Assembly: GCA_949372755.1 (NCBI GenBank)
Contig: CASIBO010000011.1
Coordinates: forward strand, 124,001-188,000
Length of the DNA stretch: 64,000 bases
From: UBA9926 sp018645765
GTDB lineage: Bacteria > Pseudomonadota > Gammaproteobacteria > Pseudomonadales > Azotimanducaceae
Direction of reading: 5' to 3'
The translations under genes were made by a program, and so were the position numbers. Shown here in pieces: positions 8,454 to 17,200 of the stretch; position 1 is the first letter of the stretch; each line of letters opens with the position of its first letter. Below the pieces are notes generated by a model. That model saw only the letters and a list, made by a program, of their open reading frames with translations. It was not told where the DNA came from and searched no databases.

Positions 8454-9125
8454 TTAAACAGCGGCAAGCGCCGAACGCATCGCTTGGATCGTTGCCGCAT
8501 AGTCTGGACGTCCAAAAATAGCCGAACCTGCAACGAACGTATCCGCGCCGGACGCATGAATTGCGGCGATATTATCCACTTTAACGCCGCCATCGACCTC
8601 AAGCCGAATGTCCCGACCACTATCGTCAATTAAAGCTCGAATTGCCTGAATTTTACGGTGGGTTGTGTCAATAAACGTCTGACCACCGAACCCTGGATTA
8701 ATCGACATCACCAAAATCATATCAACTTTATCCATCACAAAATCAAGGCACGAGATGGGCGTCGCAGGATTTAAAACCAACCCAGCTTTGACGTTTGCCG
8801 ATTTTACCAATTCAAGTGAGCGGTCGACGTGTCGAGATGCTTCCGGATGAAAGGTAATATAGCTGGCACCGGCCTCAATAAAGTCCCCAATCATTCGATC
8901 AACCGGTTCAACCATCAAATGCACATCAATGGGCGCGGCAACGCCGTACTGTCTTAATGCCTGACAAACCATTGGGCCAATGGTCAAATTCGGAACGTAA
9001 TGGTTATCCATGACATCAAAATGAATGATGTCGGCACCGGCCTCGAGCACTGCATCGACCTCGGCCCCCAGCCGGGCAAAATCGGCTGCTAATATCGACG
9101 GCGCGATCCAATTATCGTTCTTCAT
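8454..9125 (-). CDS. rpe: Ribulose-phosphate 3-epimerase
   Basis: Rpe interconverts ribulose-5-phosphate and xylulose-5-phosphate in the pentose phosphate and Calvin pathways. The 223-residue TIM barrel begins IAPSILAADFARLGAEV and has HFDVMDNHYVPNLTIG, the metal His in IDVHLMVEPVDRM, the SINPGFGGQTFI loop and the phosphate-binding EVDGGVKVDNI. An AGAGGGG ribosome-binding site precedes the ATG. It heads the rpe-trpEGDC run, as in Pseudomonas but without gph. It could supply the PPi-linked sugar-phosphate module found elsewhere in the window. Confidence 0.96.
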   Translation of the reverse strand: MKNDNWIAPSILAADFARLGAEVDAVLEAGADIIHFDVMDNHYVPNLTIGPMVCQALRQYGVAAPIDVHLMVEPVDRMIGDFIEAGASYITFHPEASRHVDRSLELVKSANVKAGLVLNPATPISCLDFVMDKVDMILVMSINPGFGGQTFIDTTHRKIQAIRALIDDSGRDIRLEVDGGVKVDNIAAIHASGADTFVAGSAIFGRPDYAATIQAMRSALAAV

Positions 9126-9227
9126 AGACCCCTCTCGCTCGGGATGAGCGTCAATTCAACAAGCCATCACGGCACAGTCTTTCTCCTGCGCGCGACCTAG
9201 GGCTTGCAGTTTACAGGATCCAACTGA

Positions 9228-9899
9228 TCAACGACACAGACCGGCCTCAAAATCTACTTGCGTGCGCTGCAGCCGATCGGGCGTTCCGACATCCGACCAA
9301 TAGCCATCATGGACACAACCGGTCAAAAGGCCTTGTTCGGCAGCCGGAAACAACACTTCTCGCATGGCAAAACGGGTTTTCGTCGGCGCCAGGACGAGCG
9401 CTGGCGCGATAACGCCAATCCCGGAATAGGTTAATTCTGACCCGGGCAACACAGCGCCCATCGGGTTCAGCGCGAAATCCCCCTTAGGATGATGCACAGG
9501 GTTCTGCACCAGAACCAAATGCGCAAGATCCGGCGTAAGCTGCGTAAGCGCCCTGAAGTCAAAATCGGTTACCACATCACTGCTGATCATCAAGAACGGG
9601 GCATCATTACCCAGCAGAGATAGCGCGGCTCGGGCACCACCACCGGTTTCTAAAAGAGATGTTTCCTCAGAAAAAACAATTCGGACCCCATAAGACCTGC
9701 CATCACCCAACTGCTCTTTGATCTGGCCGCCCAAGTAATGCAAATTTACCACGACCTCATCGATGCCAGCGGCCTTCAACCGCCTCAAATGCCGGTCAAT
9801 GAGCCGCTCTTTGCCAATAGACAAGAGTGGCTTCGGGCAATGATGGGTCAACGCACCCATCCGCTCACCCCGGCCCGCCGCCAGCAATAGCGCTTTCAT
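9228..9899 (-). CDS. murU: N-acetylmuramate-1-phosphate uridylyltransferase MurU
   Basis: MurU joins UTP and MurNAc-alpha-1-phosphate to give UDP-MurNAc, bypassing MurA/MurB in the recycling pathway described in Pseudomonas. The 223-residue nucleotidyltransferase starts MKALLLAAGRGERMGALT, with the NTP-binding Lys in CPKPLLSIGKE, VVVNLHYLG and the metal Asp in MISSDVVTDFDF. Its ATG overlaps the amgK stop by four bases. The amgK-murU pair divergent from lptD is the conserved Pseudomonas arrangement, which separates this protein from general sugar-phosphate nucleotidyltransferases. Confidence 0.92.
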   Translation of the reverse strand: MKALLLAAGRGERMGALTHHCPKPLLSIGKERLIDRHLRRLKAAGIDEVVVNLHYLGGQIKEQLGDGRSYGVRIVFSEETSLLETGGGARAALSLLGNDAPFLMISSDVVTDFDFRALTQLTPDLAHLVLVQNPVHHPKGDFALNPMGAVLPGSELTYSGIGVIAPALVLAPTKTRFAMREVLFPAAEQGLLTGCVHDGYWSDVGTPDRLQRTQVDFEAGLCR

Positions 9900-10909
9900 G
9901 CGGATCTACCCATTGGGTCTGACAGGACAAACGCTTGCAGCCACTGATAAAAGTCACGGAACTCGGGTTGGCGCTCGCAAATCGACGCTATGTAGTTCAG
10001 CACCATCGGAATATCCTTTAAGTACCGCGCTTTACCATCCCGCAAGCAAAGCCTTGAAAAGATTCCTGCGCATTTTAAATGGCGCTGCAATCCCATGCGC
10101 TCAAAAGACTGAAAAAACGCGGTTGGCGTCATGGCCTGGACCCGCGGATCAGACAGCCAAGCTTGCCGATAGTCTTCCACAAGCGTCTGTTGCATTAAAG
10201 GTTCATATTCGACGTAGCAATCCTTTAACAACGACACGAGGTCATAACTCAATGGGCCCCGAACCGCATCCTGAAAATCCAGCAAACCCAAGCCCCCTTT
10301 TGACGGCACCATGATATTGCGACTGTGAAAATCACGATGAACAAAGACCTGAGGTTCAGCCAGTGCCGACACAACCAATCGATCACAAACGTCTTGCCAT
10401 ACGCGCCAAAATTCATCGGTCAGTGTTAAGCCCAGCAGGCGCGTCAAATACCAGGTTGGAAACAAGTCCATCTCGGCTCGCAACATCGACGCACTATAGT
10501 CCGGCAGGGTGCAGTCAACCCTTGCCACGTTTTTCAGCAAACCCATCACCTCGGAAAGCGTCGACAAAACAGCTTCAGGCTCATCTTGAACTAGGCCGAG
10601 TAACTGTTGGTCCCCAAAATCGGACAGCGCTAAAAATCCAGCTTCAAGGTCAACGGCATAAAACTCCGGCGCAGGCACACCTGCTGCAGACAACGCATTA
10701 CCAATCGCCAGAAAGCCTTGAAGCGGTTCTTTATCGGGCGGCGCATCCATAAACACGATTGATTGGTCCAGTTTAGGGCAACGAAAATAGCGCCGAAAAC
10801 TAGCATCATCCGAAACCGAGACAAAATCAGCGACCGAAAGGGTTGCTTGGCCGGATGGGACGAATCGGGCACTTGCCCAATGACTGAGTTCTCTCAATCG
10901 GGTATCCAT
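9896..10909 (-). CDS. amgK: Anomeric MurNAc/GlcNAc kinase AmgK
   Basis: AmgK phosphorylates recycled N-acetylmuramate (and GlcNAc) at the anomeric carbon; MurU then uses the product. The aminoglycoside-phosphotransferase fold shows the catalytic loop VHRDFHSRNIMV and the metal motif GLLDFQDAVRGP. A longer reading from 10996 exists, but its extra 29 residues are Arg-rich and unlike the family; the ATG at 10909 gives MDTRLRELSHWASARF and 337 residues, the usual length. The 69-base gap to lptD would hold both divergent promoters. Confidence 0.92.
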   Translation of the reverse strand: MDTRLRELSHWASARFVPSGQATLSVADFVSVSDDASFRRYFRCPKLDQSIVFMDAPPDKEPLQGFLAIGNALSAAGVPAPEFYAVDLEAGFLALSDFGDQQLLGLVQDEPEAVLSTLSEVMGLLKNVARVDCTLPDYSASMLRAEMDLFPTWYLTRLLGLTLTDEFWRVWQDVCDRLVVSALAEPQVFVHRDFHSRNIMVPSKGGLGLLDFQDAVRGPLSYDLVSLLKDCYVEYEPLMQQTLVEDYRQAWLSDPRVQAMTPTAFFQSFERMGLQRHLKCAGIFSRLCLRDGKARYLKDIPMVLNYIASICERQPEFRDFYQWLQAFVLSDPMGRSA

Positions 10910-10978
10910 CAATCGGCTCCGGGTTCTCTGTTGATCTGGCCCATTATGGCTTATTCTTGGACCTCGGCGAAAACCTAG

Positions 10979-13309
10979 ATGTTTACTATGCCTCATCGGT
11001 TCCTCCGATTCGGAATAAGACCAGTGCTTGCCCTGCTCGTGCTCTGCGCAGGACTACCCCTGCTCGCTGCCGGATCAATCGGCCTGAATACAGCGCAGTG
11101 CCGTAATCCAGCTTTTACTGCCGTCGGTGACCTTGACAGCGGCACTCAGATTTCCGCGTTGCGCGCCAACGTTCGCCCGGACTCCCTCGCCGAAATTTTT
11201 GGTGACGTTTTCATTTACAATAACGACATACGCCTACGGGCGGACAGCGCGCAATTGAGCTTTACCGACAATCGAATCACCCTCAACAACAACGTCTCCA
11301 TCATGGATGCAAATCTGTGCGTCAAAGGCACGCGGGCCTCCGGTAACTTTTTAGTGGGCCAGGGATCGGTCGAGCAAGCTCAATTTTTACAGCCCCAATC
11401 GCATCTTCGAGGCAGTGCCGTCGAAATCAAACTCAGCGGTCGCCAGCGTTTTGAACTGTCTGAGGGCGTGGTCACCCGGTGTCCGGGCGATGCGAATTTC
11501 TGGCAAATTTCGAGTCGTTCACTCGTTGCCGACCAAGCCCAAAGCACCCTAACCGTTAAGGATATGGTGCTTCGGGTTAAACACGTACCAATTTTGTACC
11601 TACCCTATTTAAAAATACCGGTGTCGACCGAACGCCAGAGCGGCTTTTTGCCCATTGGCTTATCTCAGAATAGCCGCAACGGCGTTGAGACCGATTTAAA
11701 ATACTACTTCAATTTGCGTTCCGACCTTGACGCAACCCTTGGGTTACGGCACCTAACTCGGCGTGGTCAACTGTTTGAGGCCGAGGTCAGAAGCCTTGGC
11801 CCGAACCATGCGGGGCAACTCAATGGCGCGTTTCTGCCAGAGGACCGCATCGATGACTTAAACCCAGTCGCACCGAGTCAAAATCAAAACCCGTTTGACC
11901 GTAACATTACGAGCCTATTTTACGACTTCAAACTCGCCGGCTTGACAACCCAGATCAATTTTAGCAAAGCCTCAGACCTAAACTTCTTGCGCGATTTCGA
12001 CAGCGAGCTGGCCCCTTACAGCGCCCATCTGGGGGGGCTTCGTCCAGCCAATCCGCAATATGGCAGAATTTTACCGGCATTGAATCAACGGATCTCTGTT
12101 CAGTATGAAAGAACGCACTTTAAGGCTGCATTATCCTATCAGGGGTTTCAGATGCTTGTGCCACAACTGAATCAACAGGTTGAAAAGCGGCCGGAACTGG
12201 ATGTTCAATACAACCGGTCTTGGGGGCGTTTGCGCGGGACAACTCGCCTGCGCCTCACGGAATCACGCATGCAGGATCCTGACCCAGACATTTTTCAGGG
12301 ACAACGCCAGGTATTAGAAACTCATTTAACTTGGCCGCTCGAGAATGCGCTCGGCTATCTCGAAAGCACCGTGGGCGCAAAGCTTCGACGGTATCGGGCA
12401 ACGCGCGAGGCAGAAGTCGGACCCGCTTTCAGCAACCCATTCCTGCACGTTTTAGCCGGGACTCGGCTGACACATCGAGGCAGCACCCGTTCGATCGATC
12501 GCATTCTTGAACCCAAGATGTCGTTCACGCTTGGTCGAAATGATCGCAATCAACCACAATTCGGTATCGATACCGCTTGGCTCGAACCCAACTATCCATC
12601 CTTGTTCAATCCTTATGCGTCCGTCGGCGCCGATTGGGGCGTCGCGGGCCATACCCTTGCCCTTGGTATTGACCACCGCTGGGTAAAACGATCCAGCGGC
12701 CATCAGCTTGGCCGCATCAGTGTCGGGCAATCGTATCAAGCAACCGCAGACCAACCCGTGCGCGGTGATCGTCGCGGGCATCAAACCGACTTTCAAGCGG
12801 AACTGACCCAAGGCGGCGCGATCAGGGGTCGAATTGATCTTTCGTATCAGCACCAATTCAAGACCGTAACCTCCGGATTCCTCAGCCTGTCTTATCGGGC
12901 AAGTGGGTCAACCTTGATCAGCCTTCAGCATCGATATCGAGCGGCCACGCCTCTTTTTGGGCAAGATGACATCATGCCTGAATCGAGCGTCTCACAGATC
13001 GCCTTACAAGCCCCAATCGGCAACGGTTTTCAAATCAGAGGATTATGGGGTCGCAATAATCGAGCGAGTAAAGATATAGAGTCCCTCCTCGGTGTGTCAT
13101 ACAATGGCTGTTGCTGGGCAGTTGACGCAGCTTACAGAAAGTCCTTTGACCCCAAGCTCACATGGATGGATGGTCAATACCAAGTAGACGCTCAAACTCG
13201 GACCGGCATCTTCTTCTCATTTAAGCTCAAAGGGTTGATGCAAATTGGCAGTGACATCACCCGAGTTTTTGAGCGAAGTGTTCCTGGTTTTACCGCCACA
13301 ACCCGCTGA
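10979..13309 (+). CDS. lptD: LPS-assembly protein LptD
   Basis: LptD is the outer-membrane beta-barrel that, with LptE, inserts lipopolysaccharide in the outer leaflet. The 776-residue precursor has a signal peptide (hydrophobic ALLVLCAGLPLLAAGS), an N-terminal OstA/jellyroll domain and a long beta-rich barrel ending in an aromatic-rich C-terminus. The cysteines of the two inter-domain disulfides are visible: an early Cys in AQCRN, another in TRCPGD and the paired NGCCWAV near the C-terminus. A second ATG nine bases in (MPHRFLRF) is an alternative start. It heads the lptD-surA-pdxA-rsmA-apaH operon. Confidence 0.95.
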   Translation: MFTMPHRFLRFGIRPVLALLVLCAGLPLLAAGSIGLNTAQCRNPAFTAVGDLDSGTQISALRANVRPDSLAEIFGDVFIYNNDIRLRADSAQLSFTDNRITLNNNVSIMDANLCVKGTRASGNFLVGQGSVEQAQFLQPQSHLRGSAVEIKLSGRQRFELSEGVVTRCPGDANFWQISSRSLVADQAQSTLTVKDMVLRVKHVPILYLPYLKIPVSTERQSGFLPIGLSQNSRNGVETDLKYYFNLRSDLDATLGLRHLTRRGQLFEAEVRSLGPNHAGQLNGAFLPEDRIDDLNPVAPSQNQNPFDRNITSLFYDFKLAGLTTQINFSKASDLNFLRDFDSELAPYSAHLGGLRPANPQYGRILPALNQRISVQYERTHFKAALSYQGFQMLVPQLNQQVEKRPELDVQYNRSWGRLRGTTRLRLTESRMQDPDPDIFQGQRQVLETHLTWPLENALGYLESTVGAKLRRYRATREAEVGPAFSNPFLHVLAGTRLTHRGSTRSIDRILEPKMSFTLGRNDRNQPQFGIDTAWLEPNYPSLFNPYASVGADWGVAGHTLALGIDHRWVKRSSGHQLGRISVGQSYQATADQPVRGDRRGHQTDFQAELTQGGAIRGRIDLSYQHQFKTVTSGFLSLSYRASGSTLISLQHRYRAATPLFGQDDIMPESSVSQIALQAPIGNGFQIRGLWGRNNRASKDIESLLGVSYNGCCWAVDAAYRKSFDPKLTWMDGQYQVDAQTRTGIFFSFKLKGLMQIGSDITRVFERSVPGFTATTR

Positions 13310-13353
13310 CGATGAGCGACCTGCCGACAACCAACAGAATCAAGGTTACGAAC

Positions 13354-14631
13354 ATGTTCAAAATGCCCATTATCATCCTATGCTTGAGCCTGATCAGTCT
13401 GCCGGCGTTGAGCCTGCCGATTGTGCTCGATCAAATCGCAGCGATTGTTGACGACGACATCATCACGCGCTCGGAAGTCGCTGAGCGGGCTAAAGCAATA
13501 CGAGCGCAAGCTGCCAACCCGAGCAGTCTGCCAAGCGACGACATTCTGACCGAACAAATTATTGAGCGCCTTATTGTTGAGAGTCTCCAGCTCCAGATGG
13601 CTCGCCGTGCCGGAGTACGGGTTAGCGATGCAGAGTTGAATGAGGCCATGGCAAGAGTTGCCGGCCAAAATAAACTGAGTCTCGAGCAGTTTAGACAGGC
13701 CCTAACGGCCGATGGCATCTCCTACCGAGGGATGCGTCAGCAAATCGAGCGAGAAATCATGATTGGCCGGGTTCAGCAAGGCGTCATGAACAACCGAATT
13801 GAAATCAGTGAACAAGCGATCGACGATTTTCTCAATTCAGAAGCCGGCAGAGAGCTCACTGCCGACGAGTATCGGGTCGGACATATTCTACTGGCAACCC
13901 ATTCAGAGATGTCCCAAGCCGCGGTCCAAGGCATCCGAGCGCAAGCAGATACCTTAGTCTCTGAGTTAAATGCTGGCGCTGAGTTTCAAGCCCTCGCGAT
14001 GGCCCGATCAGCAGGTAAGAATGCCCTTGAAGGCGGCGATCTAGGTTGGCGGAAACCCGGCGCACTGCCCACACTGTTCTCTGACCTGGTGACTGAACTT
14101 TCAATCAACGAAGTGAAAGGTCCGATTCAAAGTGGTTCCGGCTTCCATATTATTAAGTTACTGCAAAAGCGCGGCGCAGCAGCACAAGGCATGATTGATC
14201 AAACTCGGGTCCGTCATGTTTTGATCAACCCCAACGAGATTCGATCGCTCGAAGAAGCCGAAGCCTTGGCCGAAAGCTTGCGAGAAGAAGTAATCGGCGG
14301 ACGCGCCTTCGAAGAGGTTGCGCGGCTTTACTCTGAGGATCCAGGTTCAGCCTTAAATGGCGGCGACCTCGGTTGGAGCAGCGGTGATGAATTTGTCGGC
14401 CCCTTTGAGAAAGCCATCTCCGAAACCCAAATTAACGACGTCAGCCCAGTTTTTAGAAGCGAGTTTGGCTTCCATTTTCTGGAAGTGACGGGCCGCCGAA
14501 TTGAGGATTTCAGTCAGACGTTTAAACGCAACCAAGTGGGCAACTATCTCAGGAATCAATCCTTTGATGAGGAAGTTGATAATTGGGTTCGTGAAATCAG
14601 GGAAGATGCGTTTGTCGAAATCAGAATCTGA
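13354..14631 (+). CDS. surA: Periplasmic chaperone/peptidyl-prolyl isomerase SurA
   Basis: SurA escorts unfolded outer-membrane proteins, including LptD, through the periplasm. After a signal peptide (MFKMPIIILCLSLISLPALS) comes the SurA N-domain with VDDDIITRSEV, then two parvulin domains of the GDLGWR/GDLGWSSGDEF type and a C-terminal helix. I prefer the ATG at 13354: AAGG lies 8 bases upstream, the signal peptide is clean and the 425-residue length matches the family. The in-frame ATG at 13312, two bases after lptD, would add 14 polar residues and has no ribosome-binding site. Confidence 0.94.
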   Translation: MFKMPIIILCLSLISLPALSLPIVLDQIAAIVDDDIITRSEVAERAKAIRAQAANPSSLPSDDILTEQIIERLIVESLQLQMARRAGVRVSDAELNEAMARVAGQNKLSLEQFRQALTADGISYRGMRQQIEREIMIGRVQQGVMNNRIEISEQAIDDFLNSEAGRELTADEYRVGHILLATHSEMSQAAVQGIRAQADTLVSELNAGAEFQALAMARSAGKNALEGGDLGWRKPGALPTLFSDLVTELSINEVKGPIQSGSGFHIIKLLQKRGAAAQGMIDQTRVRHVLINPNEIRSLEEAEALAESLREEVIGGRAFEEVARLYSEDPGSALNGGDLGWSSGDEFVGPFEKAISETQINDVSPVFRSEFGFHFLEVTGRRIEDFSQTFKRNQVGNYLRNQSFDEEVDNWVREIREDAFVEIRI

Positions 14632-15598
14632 CCATACGCTTGTCATCACACCGGGAGAGCCCGCCGGCATTGGTATGGATGTTTGCTTGGCAAGCGATGC
14701 GCTGTTGCCTGATGCACTCAAAAGAATCTATTTAGCAGACCCTGAGGCGCTCGCCGCACGCGCTGACTTACTCGGAATCAAATGTTCGCCCCGAGTGCTC
14801 TCCAATCCAAAAGACTATGCGCCTGGCAGCCTCAACGTCATACCGTGTGACCTCGGTTACACGGTCCAAGCTGGCAAGATCGACACGCGCTCTGGCCCTT
14901 TCGTTGTGCAGTGCTTAGAAAAAGCGATTTCACTCTGGGAGGCCGACCCCAACATCGCTCTCGTGACGGGCCCGATTCAAAAATCAGTGGTCAATCAAAG
15001 CGGTATTGCTTTCAGCGGGCATACTGAATGGCTGGCCGAACGCACCCAAACCGATAAGGTGGTCATGATGTTGGCCGATGGCGAGCTCAGAGTCGCACTG
15101 GTTACAACCCATTTGCCCTTATCCGAGGTCGCTTGCGCCATCACCCCTGAAGCCGTTCGAGCAACCATCGCGCAAACCTTAATTTCGCTCAAGGAAGACT
15201 TTGGCATTGCCAAACCACGCATCAGTGTCTGTGGTCTGAACCCCCATGCTGGCGAGGCCGGTTACCTCGGTCGGGAGGAAATTGATATCATCACGCCCGT
15301 TATTGCAGATTTCCGAAGCCGCGGCCATTTTGTTCAAGGCCCATTACCCGCTGACACCGCTTTTACCAAGCAGGCGCTGCAGGACGTTGACGCGGTCATC
15401 GCCATGTATCACGATCAGGGCTTGCCCGTGCTCAAACACAGTGGGTTTGGGCATGCCGTTAATGTCACGCTGGGGTTGCCAATCGTTCGAACCTCTGTCG
15501 ACCATGGCACGGCCCTCGATCTTGCAGGTACCGGTCGTGCGGATCCAGGCAGCCTCTTAGCGGCAATGCACCTCGCAGATCGCATGGCCAGTTCCTAA
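14606..15598 (+). CDS. pdxA: 4-hydroxythreonine-4-phosphate dehydrogenase PdxA
   Basis: PdxA oxidises 4-phosphohydroxy-L-threonine in the DXP-dependent pyridoxal-phosphate pathway. The zinc-dependent dimer family is recognised from LVITPGEPAGIGMD, GPIQKSVVNQSGIAFSGHTE, TTHLPLSEVA, CGLNPHAGEAGYLG, AMYHDQGLPVLK and RTSVDHGTALDLAG. The frame is open from 14501, but the ATG at 14606, just after AGGGAAG, gives the standard N-terminus and 330 residues. It overlaps surA by 26 bases and abuts rsmA directly (stop TAA, then ATG). Confidence 0.96.
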   Translation: MRLSKSESDHTLVITPGEPAGIGMDVCLASDALLPDALKRIYLADPEALAARADLLGIKCSPRVLSNPKDYAPGSLNVIPCDLGYTVQAGKIDTRSGPFVVQCLEKAISLWEADPNIALVTGPIQKSVVNQSGIAFSGHTEWLAERTQTDKVVMMLADGELRVALVTTHLPLSEVACAITPEAVRATIAQTLISLKEDFGIAKPRISVCGLNPHAGEAGYLGREEIDIITPVIADFRSRGHFVQGPLPADTAFTKQALQDVDAVIAMYHDQGLPVLKHSGFGHAVNVTLGLPIVRTSVDHGTALDLAGTGRADPGSLLAAMHLADRMASS

Positions 15599-16372
15599 AT
15601 GATGATGCGCGCTAAAAAACGCTTTGGTCAAAATTTCCTTCAGGATGATCTAATCGTTGATCGGATTTGCGCAAGCGTTCGACCCTCAGCCGGGCAATCT
15701 CTCATTGAGATCGGGCCGGGGCAGGGCGTCTTAACCCAGCGCTTGGTTCACACCACACCAGAGATGACCATTATTGAGCTCGACCGAGACTTGATTCCAA
15801 ATCTTCGGCGCCTACTGCCCAGCTCGGTCAACATCATCGAGGCAGATGTCCTCACCGTTGACTTTAGTGATTTCGACGCGCCGTTAATGATTGTGGGCAA
15901 CCTCCCCTATAACATTTCGACGCCCCTGCTTTTTCGCCTCTTTGAACTTGGCACACGGGTCGCAACCATGACCTTTATGCTCCAAAAAGAAGTCGTCGAC
16001 CGAATGGGAGCGATCCCCAACACCAAAGCCTATGGACGGCTTTCGGTGATGGCGCAGTATCACTGCGAGATTGAAAAATTATTCGATGTGCCGCCAACAG
16101 CTTTTAAACCCGCGCCGAAAGTCACCTCTGCAGTCGTTCAATTGCGGCCGCACGCGCAACCATCCCACCCAGCAACCAACTTAAAAACCCTGTCTGACGT
16201 TCTGGTTGCCGCGTTTGGCCAACGCCGAAAAACGCTGCGGAATTCTTTATCGAGTCTGCTAACAACCGATCAATTAAAAGATCTGGCCATTGACCCAAGT
16301 GAAAGAGCCGAGTCTTTGACCGTTGCCGATTACGTTCGATGTGCCAATTTTTTGAGCCAGAACGCATCGTGA
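15599..16372 (+). CDS. rsmA: 16S rRNA dimethyladenosine transferase RsmA (KsgA)
   Basis: RsmA dimethylates A1518 and A1519 at the 3' end of 16S rRNA and acts as a late checkpoint of 30S assembly. The 257-residue class I methyltransferase shows RAKKRFGQNFL, the SAM loop EIGPGQGVLTQRL, the acidic motif ELDRDLI, the catalytic NLPYNIS and a C-terminal RRKTLRNSL helix. Three ATG codons occur in a row at the start; the first abuts the pdxA stop. It overlaps apaH as GTGA. Confidence 0.96.
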   Translation: MMMRAKKRFGQNFLQDDLIVDRICASVRPSAGQSLIEIGPGQGVLTQRLVHTTPEMTIIELDRDLIPNLRRLLPSSVNIIEADVLTVDFSDFDAPLMIVGNLPYNISTPLLFRLFELGTRVATMTFMLQKEVVDRMGAIPNTKAYGRLSVMAQYHCEIEKLFDVPPTAFKPAPKVTSAVVQLRPHAQPSHPATNLKTLSDVLVAAFGQRRKTLRNSLSSLLTTDQLKDLAIDPSERAESLTVADYVRCANFLSQNAS

Positions 16373-17166
16373 GCACCTATGCTGTCGGGGATATACAAGG
16401 CTGCTTTGACACGTTGATGGCACTCTTAACCCAAGTCCATTTTAAGCCCGAGGCCGACGTCCTCTGGTGCGCAGGAGACCTGATCAATCGAGGGCCCAAA
16501 AACGTTGAAACCTTGCAGTATTTAATGTCCCTACCCAACCTAAAGGTAGCCTTGGGCAATCACGACCTGCACTTTTTAGCGCTCGCTAAAGGCATCAAAA
16601 CACCCACTCCTAGTGACACGATTGGAGATTTACTGATCCATCCTGATCGAGAGCAGTTTGTTGCCTGGTTACAAAAACAACCCCTGCTCATCTGCGATGA
16701 TGTCAATCAGCGGGTGATGGTCCACGCTGGGCTGCCTGACATTTGGTCTTTGGATCAAGTCAAATGCCTAGCGCATGAGATTGAACAACAGCTGCGCGGC
16801 CCCTCGGTCGACGTTTTTTTAAACAACATGTACGGCGATACGCCAGCAATCTGGTCGGATACCCTGAACAGCCCAGACCGATTGCGTCTCGCAACCAATT
16901 TTTTTACGCGCCTGCGCTTCTACAAATCAACCGGTGAGCTCGAGCTGACCCATAAGACAGAGACCGCACCGGAAGGCTTCACGCCCTGGTTTAACACGCG
17001 ACACGCCAGCCTTGCCGACTACACTGTGATCTTTGGACATTGGGCAGCCCTGAACGGTGTGCGCCAGGAAAGGCTGATCGGGCTCGACACCGGTGCGGTT
17101 TGGGGCCGACACTTAACCGCTTTGCGACTCGAAGACGGCGTCTACTTTACGCAACCTGCGGCATAA
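16369..17166 (+). CDS. apaH: Diadenosine tetraphosphatase ApaH (symmetrical)
   Basis: ApaH splits Ap4A into two ADP and can remove Np4 caps from RNA. The 265-residue calcineurin-like phosphoesterase has the metal motifs YAVGDIQGCFDTL, CAGDLINRGP and LGNHDLHFLA, then a conserved IFGHWAALNG. The GTG at 16369 overlaps the rsmA stop as GTGA and gives the family N-terminus directly; an upstream ATG lies inside rsmA. The usual apaG between rsmA and apaH is missing. Confidence 0.95.
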   Translation: MSTYAVGDIQGCFDTLMALLTQVHFKPEADVLWCAGDLINRGPKNVETLQYLMSLPNLKVALGNHDLHFLALAKGIKTPTPSDTIGDLLIHPDREQFVAWLQKQPLLICDDVNQRVMVHAGLPDIWSLDQVKCLAHEIEQQLRGPSVDVFLNNMYGDTPAIWSDTLNSPDRLRLATNFFTRLRFYKSTGELELTHKTETAPEGFTPWFNTRHASLADYTVIFGHWAALNGVRQERLIGLDTGAVWGRHLTALRLEDGVYFTQPAA

Positions 17167-17200
17167 GAATGAAGAGCGCTAAATGAAACATGGGGCAACG

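Noticed and set aside
8440..8460. trp leader or attenuator before trpE
   Set aside because: Only six bases separate rpe and trpE; no Trp-rich leader peptide or hairpin can fit.
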